From: Devosia sediminis
Lineage (GTDB): Bacteria > Pseudomonadota > Alphaproteobacteria > Rhizobiales > Devosiaceae
DNA: 64,000 nucleotides
Assembly (NCBI RefSeq): GCF_016411825.1
Contig: NZ_JAEKMH010000002.1
Span: 558,001 to 622,000 of the forward strand
Direction of reading: 5' to 3'
Shown: in pieces, positions 26,992 to 34,703 of the stretch
How positions within the stretch are numbered: position 1 is the first letter of the stretch
Layout: every line of letters starts with the position of its first letter
Notes under the pieces: model-generated
Told to the model about the DNA's origin: nothing
The model's input: only the letters and a program-made list of their open reading frames with translations
The model's database searches: none
Position numbers and translations under genes: made by a program

Positions 26992-27984
26992 ATGTTTTCT
27001 GGAAGTTCTATCCTCGTTACCGGCGCCACGGGCTCGTTTGGGCGCGCGTTCGTTCGTACAATTCTGGAACGCTATCCTGACATCCGTCGTCTGGTGATCT
27101 TCTCCCGCGATGAACTCAAGCAGTTCGAAATGCAGCAGGAATTTTCCGACGAGAAGTATCCTTGCCTGCGCTACTTCTTGGGCGACGTGCGCGACCGGGG
27201 CCGCATAGAGCGAGCACTGGAAGGCGTTGACATCGTCGTGCACGCTGCCGCTCTGAAACAGGTCGTGGCAGCCGAATACAATCCGTTTGAATACATCAAC
27301 ACCAATGTCATTGGTGCTCAGAACGTCATTGACGCTGCCCTGGCCAATGGCGTTAAGCGCATTGTCGCTCTTTCGACAGACAAAGCTGCAGCTCCGGTCA
27401 ACCTCTACGGCGCGACCAAGCTTTGCTCGGACAAGCTTTTTGTCGCCGCCAACAATATCCGTGGCTCGCGCGACGCGCGCTTCAGCGTCGTCCGGTATGG
27501 CAATGTCATGGGTAGCCGCGGGTCGGTTATTCCCTTTTTCCAGAAGCTGCGATCTTCGGGGACTTTGCCGATCACCGATCCACGCATGACACGGTTCAAT
27601 ATTACTTTGGACGAAGGTGTGGCGATGGTGCTCTGGGCGATCGAGAACGCCTGGGGCGGCGAGATATTGGTTCCCAAGATACCCTCGTATCGGATCCTCG
27701 ACGTGGCCGAGGCCATCGGTCCGGAATGCGAGAAGCCGGTTGTCGGAGTTCGTCCCGGCGAGAAGATCCATGAGGAGATGATCACCTCAAGCGATGCGCC
27801 AAACACTTTGGACATTGGCACATACTACGCGATCCTCCCCCCCAGCGATCCGGCACTGTTCGAACGATATATCCAGGAACGTGGCGCAAAGACTGTGGAC
27901 GCGGATTTCAGCTACAGCAGCGGAAGCAATGAAGATTTCCTCACTGTGGATCAGTTGCGTCAGCTGATTTCGGTAGAGGCCTGA
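26992..27984 (+). CDS. pseB: UDP-N-acetylglucosamine 4,6-dehydratase (5-inverting) PseB
   Basis: First enzyme of pseudaminic acid synthesis: converts UDP-GlcNAc to the 4-keto-6-deoxy-L-arabino-hexulose. 330 residues, with VTGATGSFGRAF, FSRDELKQFEM, RYFLGDVRD, VHAAALKQV, EYNP, STDKAAAPVNLYGATKLCSDKLF (Tyr-Lys) and PGEKIHEEM, a close match to the PseB pattern and distinct from FnlA/CapE-type enzymes. The ATG at 26992 begins the conserved MFSGSSILVTG; the frame opens at 26944. It lies 26 kb from pseC, whereas pseB and pseC are usually adjacent. A second pseB outside the window is possible. Confidence 0.92.
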   Translation: MFSGSSILVTGATGSFGRAFVRTILERYPDIRRLVIFSRDELKQFEMQQEFSDEKYPCLRYFLGDVRDRGRIERALEGVDIVVHAAALKQVVAAEYNPFEYINTNVIGAQNVIDAALANGVKRIVALSTDKAAAPVNLYGATKLCSDKLFVAANNIRGSRDARFSVVRYGNVMGSRGSVIPFFQKLRSSGTLPITDPRMTRFNITLDEGVAMVLWAIENAWGGEILVPKIPSYRILDVAEAIGPECEKPVVGVRPGEKIHEEMITSSDAPNTLDIGTYYAILPPSDPALFERYIQERGAKTVDADFSYSSGSNEDFLTVDQLRQLISVEA

Positions 27985-27996
27985 TAGACTTAGCCC

Positions 27997-28029
27997 TCGC
28001 GGGACAGAGGGTGTAATCCTCTCCCGCGA
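27997..28029. terminator. hairpin terminator between pseB and cobM
   Basis: TCGCGGGA and TCCCGCGA form an 8-bp stem with an inner GAGG/CCTC pairing, followed by CTTTT on the plus strand. It separates the glycan island from the convergent cobalamin operon. Confidence 0.65.
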
Positions 28030-28064
28030 CTTTTGGGCAGGCCTTGGTCCAAGAGGATCAATAG

Positions 28065-28832
28065 CTAGTCGGAACAGCCTTCCCGGCCTCTAAACCGCCG
28101 CTGATATCCCGCGTCGTAAAGCGCGCTTTCGCGGAAATTTTCAGCGTTGAGGGCCTTGCCGACGAAGATGATCGCGGTGCGCTCGATGGCGGGATCGAAC
28201 TTGCCTTCAATGTCGTTCAGCGTGCTGCGGATGATGGTTTCCTGAGGCCAGCTGGCATGGGCAACGATGGCCACCGGGCAGTCCTCGCCGTAGATGGGGC
28301 GCAGTTCGGCGACCACGCGGTCGAGGGAATGGATGGCCAGGTGAATGGCCAAGGTCGCTCCCGTCGCGCCGAATGCGGCGAGTGTTTCGCCCTCGGGCAT
28401 GGGTGAAGCGCGACCGTCCACGCGGGTCAGAACCAGAGACTGGTTGACCGAGGGGATGGTCAGTTCGCGGCCGAGCGCCGCTGCGGCAGCAGCGAAGGCG
28501 GGGACACCCGGCGTCAGCGTGTAGGCGATGCCGAGCCGATCAAGCCGGCGCATCTGCTCGGCGACGGCGCTCCAGATCGAGAGGTCACCCGAGTGGAGAC
28601 GGGCGACATCCTCGCCTGCCGCTTCGGCCCGCACATATTCGGCTTCGATCTCGTCCAGCGAGAGCGGTGCGGTGTCGACGAGCCGCGCATCGGTCCGGCA
28701 CCAGGAGAGCATTTCGCGTGGCACGATCGAGCCGGCATAAAGGCAAACGGGGCACGCAGCCAACAGGTCGCGGCCGCGCACGGTGATGAGGTCGGCAGCG
28801 CCAGGCCCGGCACCGATGAAGTGAACTGTCAT
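28065..28832 (-). CDS. cobM: precorrin-4 C11-methyltransferase CobM
   Basis: SAM-dependent tetrapyrrole methylase that methylates C-11 of precorrin-4 to give precorrin-5. 255 residues; [20 protein letters not shown] at the N-terminus (SAM site), [22 protein letters not shown] and [19 protein letters not shown] are typical. The start at 28832 overlaps the cobL stop as ATGA; the frame is open 18 bases further. Last gene of the operon cobF-G-H-I-J-L-M, transcribed right to left. Confidence 0.95.
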   Translation of the reverse strand: MTVHFIGAGPGAADLITVRGRDLLAACPVCLYAGSIVPREMLSWCRTDARLVDTAPLSLDEIEAEYVRAEAAGEDVARLHSGDLSIWSAVAEQMRRLDRLGIAYTLTPGVPAFAAAAAALGRELTIPSVNQSLVLTRVDGRASPMPEGETLAAFGATGATLAIHLAIHSLDRVVAELRPIYGEDCPVAIVAHASWPQETIIRSTLNDIEGKFDPAIERTAIIFVGKALNAENFRESALYDAGYQRRFRGREGCSD

Positions 28833-30040
28833 GGCTTGGTCCACCGCCATTGGGTGATCGGCAGGGCAGGGCGCCAGCCAGTCATGCCGCCGAGCGGCGC
28901 CGCCTGTGCCACGGCGAGGCGGATGAGGTCGCCGCCATTCTGGTCATGCAGCGCCAGCAGCACCTGCTCCATTTCGAGGCTCACCGCATTGGCCACCAGC
29001 CTGCCGCCCGGGCGAAGCGCCGTCATGGCAGCGTCCATGACGCCCAGGTCGGTGCCGCCACCGCCGACGAAAATGGCATTGGGCGGCTCGAGACCGGCCA
29101 ACGCCTCGGGCGCCGTGCCTGTCACGACCCGCAGGTCCGGTACCCCAAAATTGCGGGCATTGCGTAGAATGCGCTCGGCGCGGTCGGCATCCGCCTCTAT
29201 GGCAACAGCCTTCAGGCTGGGGTCGGCCAGCATCCATTCGATGCCGATGGAGCCCGATCCCGCGCCGATGTCCCACAGCAGCTCACGCGGGCTCGGCGAC
29301 AGCGCCGAAAGGGTCACCGCCCGGATATCGCGCTTGGTGATCTGCCCGTCATGCTCGTAGAGCGCGTCGTCCAGGCCCGGCGTCAGCGGCAGTAGCCGGG
29401 CACCGGGCAGTGGGACAACGGTGATCGCGCAGATATTGAGCGGATCGAGGTCGGTGAACGTGAACCCGTCGGCAATCTGCGAGCGGATGCTTTCGCGCGG
29501 ACCGCCCAGAGCTTCGAGCACCGTGATGATCGAGCGGCCGAAACCTGCTTCCACGAGCAGCGCTGCGAGGGCACCGGGGCCCCGCTCATCGGAGGTCAGC
29601 GTCAGGATGCGCGAGCCGACGTGCAGATGAGGGCGGATAAGATCGATCGGGCGTCCGTGAAGGGAAAGGGTCATCACATCCTGCAATGCCCAGCCCAGCC
29701 TAGCAGCGGCAAGGCTGAAAGCCGAAGGGTGGGGTATGACCAGCATTTGCGCCGCATCCACATGGCGCGATAGGGTTGCCCCGACGCCGTAGTGAAACGG
29801 GTCGCCGGAAGCGAGGACGCAGACCCGGCGCCCACGCAGGGCCAGGACATCGGCAACCGAGTCGGAAAACGGTGACAGCCAGGGCCGCTGCTCGCCCTTG
29901 ATCGCCGGCGCGGCCAGCTCCAGGTGGCGTGCACCGCCGAAGACGAATTCGGCGCCGGTCATGGCGGCGCGCGCAGCCGGGGATAGGCCGTAGAGACCGT
30001 CCTCGCCAATACCGACAATGGTCAGCCATGGTGTGCTCAT
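28829..30040 (-). CDS. cobL: precorrin-6Y C5,15-methyltransferase (decarboxylating) CobL
   Basis: Two-domain enzyme that methylates C-5 and C-15 of precorrin-6B and removes the C-12 acetate carboxyl, giving precorrin-8X. The 403 residues split into an N-terminal CbiE-type methylase (about 1-205; [36 protein letters not shown]) and a C-terminal CbiT-type SAM domain (about 215-403; [36 protein letters not shown]). Its start overlaps the cobJ stop directly (TGATG), leaving no room for cobK, which usually lies here or nearby. Confidence 0.96.
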   Translation of the reverse strand: MSTPWLTIVGIGEDGLYGLSPAARAAMTGAEFVFGGARHLELAAPAIKGEQRPWLSPFSDSVADVLALRGRRVCVLASGDPFHYGVGATLSRHVDAAQMLVIPHPSAFSLAAARLGWALQDVMTLSLHGRPIDLIRPHLHVGSRILTLTSDERGPGALAALLVEAGFGRSIITVLEALGGPRESIRSQIADGFTFTDLDPLNICAITVVPLPGARLLPLTPGLDDALYEHDGQITKRDIRAVTLSALSPSPRELLWDIGAGSGSIGIEWMLADPSLKAVAIEADADRAERILRNARNFGVPDLRVVTGTAPEALAGLEPPNAIFVGGGGTDLGVMDAAMTALRPGGRLVANAVSLEMEQVLLALHDQNGGDLIRLAVAQAAPLGGMTGWRPALPITQWRWTKP

Positions 30041-30792
30041 CAGCCGGACCCGCGTGGGGAGTAGACCAGTGGATCCATGCCGGGCCGCTCGATGACGCGT
30101 GTATCGGCCGAGCCGATGATGACGCAGGTGGCCATGTCGGCGCTGTGATGCTCGGCTTCGCCCAAGGGGACGACGATGAAGTGCTCATCGGGGCGCCCGA
30201 CTGCGCGGCCCAGGACCACAGGCGTGGTGACCGGGAGCACCTCGCGCAGGATTTTGTAGGCCGTTGGCAGTTGCCAGGGGCGGGCCCGGGAAATCGGATT
30301 GTAGAGGGCGATGACGAGGCCCGCCTCGGCGACAGCGCGCAGGCGGCGCTCGATCAGCTCCCAGGGTTTCAGATTGTCCGAAAGCGAGATGGCGCAGAAG
30401 TCATGGCCAAGCGGGGCGCCAGCACGGGCGGCGACGGCGAGCATGGCGGTGACCCCGGGCAGGATTTCGATGTCGAGACGCCGCCAGGTTTCCGGGCCAT
30501 GCTCGACCGCCTCGCAGATGGCGGCCGCCATGGCAAAGACACCCGGATCGCCACCTGACACGACGCAGACTGCCGCGCCCTTGGATGCCGCATCGAGGGC
30601 GGCCCGAGCCCGGTCGATTTCCTCACGATTGTCCGAGGCCATGCGTACCTGGTCTGGCCGCAGGGTGAGCCGGTCGAGATAGGGTCCATAGCCGAAGAAC
30701 ACGTCGCTCGCCGCGATGGCGCCGAGCGCCTGCTGCGTGACCTGGCCAGGGTTGCCCGGCCCCGTGCCGACAATGGTCAACTTGCCGGTCAT
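30040..30792 (-). CDS. cobJ: precorrin-3B C17-methyltransferase CobJ
   Basis: SAM-dependent ring-contracting methylase that converts precorrin-3B to precorrin-4. 250 residues from the ATG at 30792, which overlaps the cobI stop (ATGA); N-terminal LTIVGTGPGNPGQVTQQAL, then VVSGGDPGVFAMAAAI, EILPGVTAMLAVAARAGAPLGHDF and ALYNPISRARPWQL. All these are CobJ/CbiH hallmarks. Length is normal and the gene is tightly coupled to its neighbours on both sides. Confidence 0.96.
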   Translation of the reverse strand: MTGKLTIVGTGPGNPGQVTQQALGAIAASDVFFGYGPYLDRLTLRPDQVRMASDNREEIDRARAALDAASKGAAVCVVSGGDPGVFAMAAAICEAVEHGPETWRRLDIEILPGVTAMLAVAARAGAPLGHDFCAISLSDNLKPWELIERRLRAVAEAGLVIALYNPISRARPWQLPTAYKILREVLPVTTPVVLGRAVGRPDEHFIVVPLGEAEHHSADMATCVIIGSADTRVIERPGMDPLVYSPRGSG

Positions 30793-31514
30793 GGTCGCGC
30801 GCTCCACCCCGGCACCAGGACCAGCGAGAAATATGGGGCCGCGTCATCGACCTTGCGGCTGAGTGCCATGGTGCTGGCATTGTTCATGGTGCCACGCTCG
30901 ACATAGAGCGCACCGTCGAGGCGCCCGGCATTCGCGAGTGCGGCACGAACCTTGGGCAGATTGCGTCCGAGCTTCATGATGACCGCGCCCTGCGTGTCGG
31001 CAAGGCGGCGCGTCAGTTCGGGCTCGTCGAGTGTCCCGGGCAGGATGGTGAGCACGTCATCGCCCTGCACCAGCGGCAGTCCCGCCGCCGACCAGCACCC
31101 GGACATGGCCGATATGCCCGGGATCACCTCGGTCTCGAACCGGGGTGCCAGGCGCACGTGCAGATGCATATAGCTGCCATAGAGTAGCGGATCGCCCTCG
31201 CTCAAGACGGCGACAGTTCGCCCGGCCCCCAGATGCGCGGCCAGCCGTTCGGCGGCCTCGTCATAAAAGGCCTGTATCTGCGTCTTGTAATCCCCGGCGT
31301 GGCGATGAATCTCGGTGGTCACCGGGTAATCCAGCGCCTCCTCGATCTGGCCCGGGCGAAGATGCTGTGCGACGATGGCCCGGGCATTGCTCGGGTTGCC
31401 GCGCTTTGCAAAGCAGGCAACCACATCGGCCCCGGTGATGGCGCGCACGGCCTTGAGGGTGAGCAGCTCCGGGTCACCCGGTCCGGTGCCGACACCGATC
31501 AGTTTGCCGCTCAC
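30789..31514 (-). CDS. cobI: precorrin-2 C20-methyltransferase CobI
   Basis: Methylates C-20 of precorrin-2 to give precorrin-3A. The protein is 241 residues if it starts at GTG 31514, which overlaps the cobH stop (GTGA) and begins SGKLIGVGTGPGDPELLTLKA; the longer upstream frame is an antisense-like extension through cobH and is not used. YGSYMHLHVRL, EVIPGISAMSGCWSAAGLPL and IMKLGRNLPKVR match CobI/CbiL. It overlaps cobJ by 4 bases. Confidence 0.96.
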   Translation of the reverse strand: MSGKLIGVGTGPGDPELLTLKAVRAITGADVVACFAKRGNPSNARAIVAQHLRPGQIEEALDYPVTTEIHRHAGDYKTQIQAFYDEAAERLAAHLGAGRTVAVLSEGDPLLYGSYMHLHVRLAPRFETEVIPGISAMSGCWSAAGLPLVQGDDVLTILPGTLDEPELTRRLADTQGAVIMKLGRNLPKVRAALANAGRLDGALYVERGTMNNASTMALSRKVDDAAPYFSLVLVPGWSARP

Positions 31515-32143
31515 AGGCCCGGCCTCGCCAGGGCATTGAGACAGGCCGAGGTGATGGCGCTGCCGCCCAGGCGCCCACGCACCACTGCATAGGGCACGCC
31601 ATAGGAGTTTTCGGCCAGCGCATCCTTGGATTCCGCGGCGCCTACAAAGCCCACCGGCATGCCAAGAATGGCGGCGGGCTTGGGTGCGCCATCGCGCAAC
31701 ATCTCGAGCAGATGGAAGAGGGCTGTGGGCGCGTTGCCGATCGCCACCACGGCGCCCTCGAGATGCTTGTCCCAAAGGTGCAGCGCGGCGGCGGAGCGCG
31801 TATTGCCGATGGCGGCGGCGAGATCGGGGGTGCGCGGGTCGCGCAGCGTGCAGATGACTTCGTTGTTGGCAGGCAGTCGCGACGCAGTGACACCGCGCGC
31901 CACCATTTCGGCGTCGCAGAGGATAGGCGCACCGGCCATCAGGGCGCGGCGGGCGGCCGTTACAAAGCCCGGTCCGAAGTCGAAATGCTCGGCCGCCTCG
32001 ACCAGCCCAGCCGCGTGGATCATGCGAACTGCGAGCTCTGCTTCCTCATCGGAGAAGTGCGACAGGTCGGCCTCGCTGCGGATGATGGCGAAGGACTGGC
32101 GATAGATGCTGTCGCCATCCTTGATATAGTCATATTGCGTCAT
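31511..32143 (-). CDS. cobH: precorrin-8X methylmutase CobH
   Basis: Moves the C-11 methyl group to C-12 to form hydrogenobyrinic acid. 210 residues: YDYIKDGDSIYRQSFAIIR at the start, AAEHFDFGPGFVTAARRAL with the catalytic His region, IGNAPTALFHLLEML, ILGMPVGFVGAAESK and YAVVRGRLGGSAITSACLNAL. The first 14 bases overlap the 3' end of cobG. All CobH/CbiC motifs are present. Confidence 0.97.
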   Translation of the reverse strand: MTQYDYIKDGDSIYRQSFAIIRSEADLSHFSDEEAELAVRMIHAAGLVEAAEHFDFGPGFVTAARRALMAGAPILCDAEMVARGVTASRLPANNEVICTLRDPRTPDLAAAIGNTRSAAALHLWDKHLEGAVVAIGNAPTALFHLLEMLRDGAPKPAAILGMPVGFVGAAESKDALAENSYGVPYAVVRGRLGGSAITSACLNALARPGL

Positions 32144-33368
32144 CGGGCACCTGAAGGTGGACCAGCACGTCGGTCAGACCGGCTTCGTCCAGTATCTTGT
32201 GTGGCGTATCGCCTGCCCGTCCGCCGATGACAAGGCCAATCCCGTCTGGGCGGCCGACCACGGTCACTGCCGCCGGTCGTGGATGGGCGCATCCCTTGCT
32301 GCAGCCGGACACATGCAAGTGTCGCGGCCCGACGTGACCTGCCAGTTTCTCCGCCACGGCGCGGGCCGCGATGAAGCCCGATGAACATCCTTCCATGCCG
32401 ATGCAGGCGCTGACACGCCGGCGTGGATCGTCTGCAGATATGATGAAGCCGAGCGTAGCGGCGCGGGCAATCAGTTCCGCCGGCGCATTGTCCATGAGGA
32501 GCACATGGTCGGGCGCGAGCCGGAACGTGGTGACGCCGAAGATCTCGGCTGCCTCCGCCAAGGCCAAGAGGTCCTTGCTCCGGGCCGATCCGAAAGGGAG
32601 GGCGAGTGCGGTAGTGTGCCCGCCAGCCACATCGTAGTGGTCACCATCCCGATGTTTTGTGGCGGCGTGCGGCTCGTGACTATTCTGCGGGAAAAGGTCG
32701 GTCGCGCGGCACTCCGGACCGATTGCAGCGAGCGCGCCGAGTACGGCGAGGGTCGCCGCCACGGCCGCGTCAGCATCCATCAATTGCGGCTTGCCACCCC
32801 CAAACTGAACGGCCCAGTGCCGCATTCGGGTGGCAGCCAGACGGATGTCGGCCTTGAGTGCGGCCAGCGAAATTTGTCCGCATCCATCGACCACCACACT
32901 GACCTTTGGCCCCAGCTTATCCTCGAAAGCTCTGGCCCCCGCCGCAATGGCGCTGGCGATCGGACGCGGGTCGCACAGTTCCTTGGGGTCGATGCCGGTA
33001 ATTGGCGAAATGTCGATGACGAGGCCGGTCTCTATGGAGATGAGCTTTTCTACGGCCGCAGCAAAGGTTGAATTCGTGTCCGGACGGAGCCCGCGCACCT
33101 GGACATTGCCGCGCGCGGTGATTTCAACGAGCCCATTGCCGTATTGGGCAGCCAGCCTTGCCAGTTCCAAAACCTGCCTGGGCGTCAGCGCACGTCCAGC
33201 GACCCTTATGCGTGCAAGCAGGCCATCACCGGTCGGCATTGGCTCGGCCAGCGTTGGGCAGGCGCCACGCCGGGCAGAGCGGGTGGCGATGGCGGCAATG
33301 GTGCTGGCCGGGGCGCTGGTCAGGGCGGACGTCATGCCCGAACAGTAGCAGTCGTCTCGTGCCAGCAC
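32130..33368 (-). CDS. cobG: precorrin-3B synthase CobG
   Basis: Oxygen-dependent iron-sulfur enzyme that hydroxylates precorrin-3A, the step that marks the aerobic pathway. About 412 residues of the nitrite/sulfite reductase-like family, with two ferredoxin-like halves (RRGACPTLAEPMPTGDGLLARIRV near the start) and four cluster cysteines in ACIGMEGCSSGF and HVSGCSKGCAHPRP. GTG at 33368 overlaps the cobF stop (TAGTG); an ATG at 33335 is an alternative start. Its presence together with cobF shows the aerobic route. Confidence 0.95.
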   Translation of the reverse strand: MLARDDCYCSGMTSALTSAPASTIAAIATRSARRGACPTLAEPMPTGDGLLARIRVAGRALTPRQVLELARLAAQYGNGLVEITARGNVQVRGLRPDTNSTFAAAVEKLISIETGLVIDISPITGIDPKELCDPRPIASAIAAGARAFEDKLGPKVSVVVDGCGQISLAALKADIRLAATRMRHWAVQFGGGKPQLMDADAAVAATLAVLGALAAIGPECRATDLFPQNSHEPHAATKHRDGDHYDVAGGHTTALALPFGSARSKDLLALAEAAEIFGVTTFRLAPDHVLLMDNAPAELIARAATLGFIISADDPRRRVSACIGMEGCSSGFIAARAVAEKLAGHVGPRHLHVSGCSKGCAHPRPAAVTVVGRPDGIGLVIGGRAGDTPHKILDEAGLTDVLVHLQVPDDAI

Positions 33369-34096
33369 TACTGCGGCTTGCGGAGCAGGTAGGTATCCAT
33401 GATCCAGCCATGCTCCTCCCTGGCCACCTGCCGCGTCGTGGCGATGCGGTCGGCAACGTCGCCCAGGCGCCCGGCGATAAGAAGCTCATCGGGCGTGCCG
33501 AGATAGGCGCCCCAATAGATGTCGAGGTCCGGATCTGCGTCCAGGAAAGCCATCCGACCGTCCAGCATGACCACGGTATCGACTTCCACAGTCCCGAGCT
33601 GTCTGCCGGTGGTGATCACCACAGGCTGGCCGATGCGGTTGAGGGCGATGCCATGCGCGGCGGTCAGCGCCTGGACGGCTGTGATGCCGGGGATGACCTC
33701 GACCGTTATCGATTGGGGAACCAGCTCGAGGATGCGCAGGGTGGAATCGTAAAGGCCCGGATCGCCCCAGACCAGAAAGGCACCTGTGCCTCCTTCGGGA
33801 ACATCGGCGACAAGCAGGGCAAAGATGTCGGAGAGGGCCTGGTGCCATTCCGCAACGCCCTGTTCGTATTCGGGGTTTTTGGCGTCCCGGCGCGGCACCG
33901 CATAGCCGATGATGCGTGGGTCTTCGCGACGAACGAAGCGCTCGATAATGGCACGCCGCACATTTGCAAGCCCCGCTTTGCTCACCCCCTTCTCGGGCAC
34001 GAACAGCACGTCTGCCCGGTTGAGGGCGTCGATGGCGGCGACGGTCAGGTGTTCCGGGCTGCCGGTGCCTATGCCGACGACGAGGATGGTTCTCAT
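33368..34096 (-). CDS. cobF: precorrin-6A synthase (deacetylating) CobF
   Basis: Methylates C-1 of precorrin-5 and releases acetate to give precorrin-6A. 242 residues from ATG 34096 (MRTILVVGIGTGSPEHLTVAA); the frame opens 15 bases earlier. VLFVPEKG, FLVWGDPGLYDSTLRIL and EVIPGITAVQALTAAHGIALN are the methylase motifs; the long insertion PRRDAKNPEYEQGVAEWH is a CobF trait. First gene of the operon. The divergence is not visible: the Lrp gene upstream runs in the same direction after about 20 bases. Confidence 0.95.
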   Translation of the reverse strand: MRTILVVGIGTGSPEHLTVAAIDALNRADVLFVPEKGVSKAGLANVRRAIIERFVRREDPRIIGYAVPRRDAKNPEYEQGVAEWHQALSDIFALLVADVPEGGTGAFLVWGDPGLYDSTLRILELVPQSITVEVIPGITAVQALTAAHGIALNRIGQPVVITTGRQLGTVEVDTVVMLDGRMAFLDADPDLDIYWGAYLGTPDELLIAGRLGDVADRIATTRQVAREEHGWIMDTYLLRKPQ

Positions 34097-34117
34097 GGCT
34101 GTTTCATGCACCGGAAG

Positions 34118-34582
34118 CTATTCGACATCATCCTTGACGGCCTCCATCGAGACATGTGTCGAGGTATGCGCCACATGCGGCAGGGCGGAGAGCTTTTCGC
34201 CCAAAACCTCGCGATAGGCGGCGATGTCCTTGGTGCGCACCTTCAGCAGGTAGTCGAAGCTCGAGGCGATCATATGCGCTTGTTCGACTTCCGGTAGCGC
34301 GCGCACCGCCTTGTTGAAGGCCTCCAGCGCCGCCTTGCGGGTATCGCTGAGCCGGACCTCGACAAAGGCCACATGCGGAAGACCAAGACGCGTGGGATCG
34401 ATCACCGCCCGATAGCCCAGAATGTATCCCGCCTTTTCGAGCCGCTTGATCCGCGCCTGGCATGGTGTCTTGCTCAGGTTCACCCGACGGCTGAGTTCCG
34501 CAACGCTTAACCTTCCGTCGCGAGCCAGTTCGTCGAGGATGCGCCGATCGATCTGGTCCAAAGGGCTGTCAGCGGATGACAT
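34118..34582 (-). CDS. putR: Lrp/AsnC-family regulator, likely proline-responsive PutR
   Basis: 154-residue Lrp/AsnC protein: N-terminal winged helix (LDQIDRRILDELARDGRLSVAELSRRVNLSKTPCQARIKRLE) and C-terminal RAM effector domain (HVAFVEVRLSDT, VEQAHMIASSFDYLLKVRT). The ATG at 34582 starts the conserved region; the open frame to 34744 crosses the putA promoter. It is divergent from putA with 121 bases between, the arrangement of PutR in other alphaproteobacteria, where it activates putA in response to proline. The last gene before cobF on the same strand; co-transcription is possible. Confidence 0.92.
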   Translation of the reverse strand: MSSADSPLDQIDRRILDELARDGRLSVAELSRRVNLSKTPCQARIKRLEKAGYILGYRAVIDPTRLGLPHVAFVEVRLSDTRKAALEAFNKAVRALPEVEQAHMIASSFDYLLKVRTKDIAAYREVLGEKLSALPHVAHTSTHVSMEAVKDDVE

Positions 34583-34703
34583 GATAGGCGATTGTCCTGA
34601 TTTGTCAGGCCAAATTGTATATCCGAAGGCTTGCACGCCGCAAGATAGGACGAAACGCCTGTCACGCCTCTGGCAAGATGCGCCAAAGTCACCTGAGGCC
34701 CCG

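Noticed and set aside
34097..34117. cobalamin riboswitch before the cob operon
   Set aside because: Only about 20 bases separate cobF from the Lrp gene; no room for a riboswitch.
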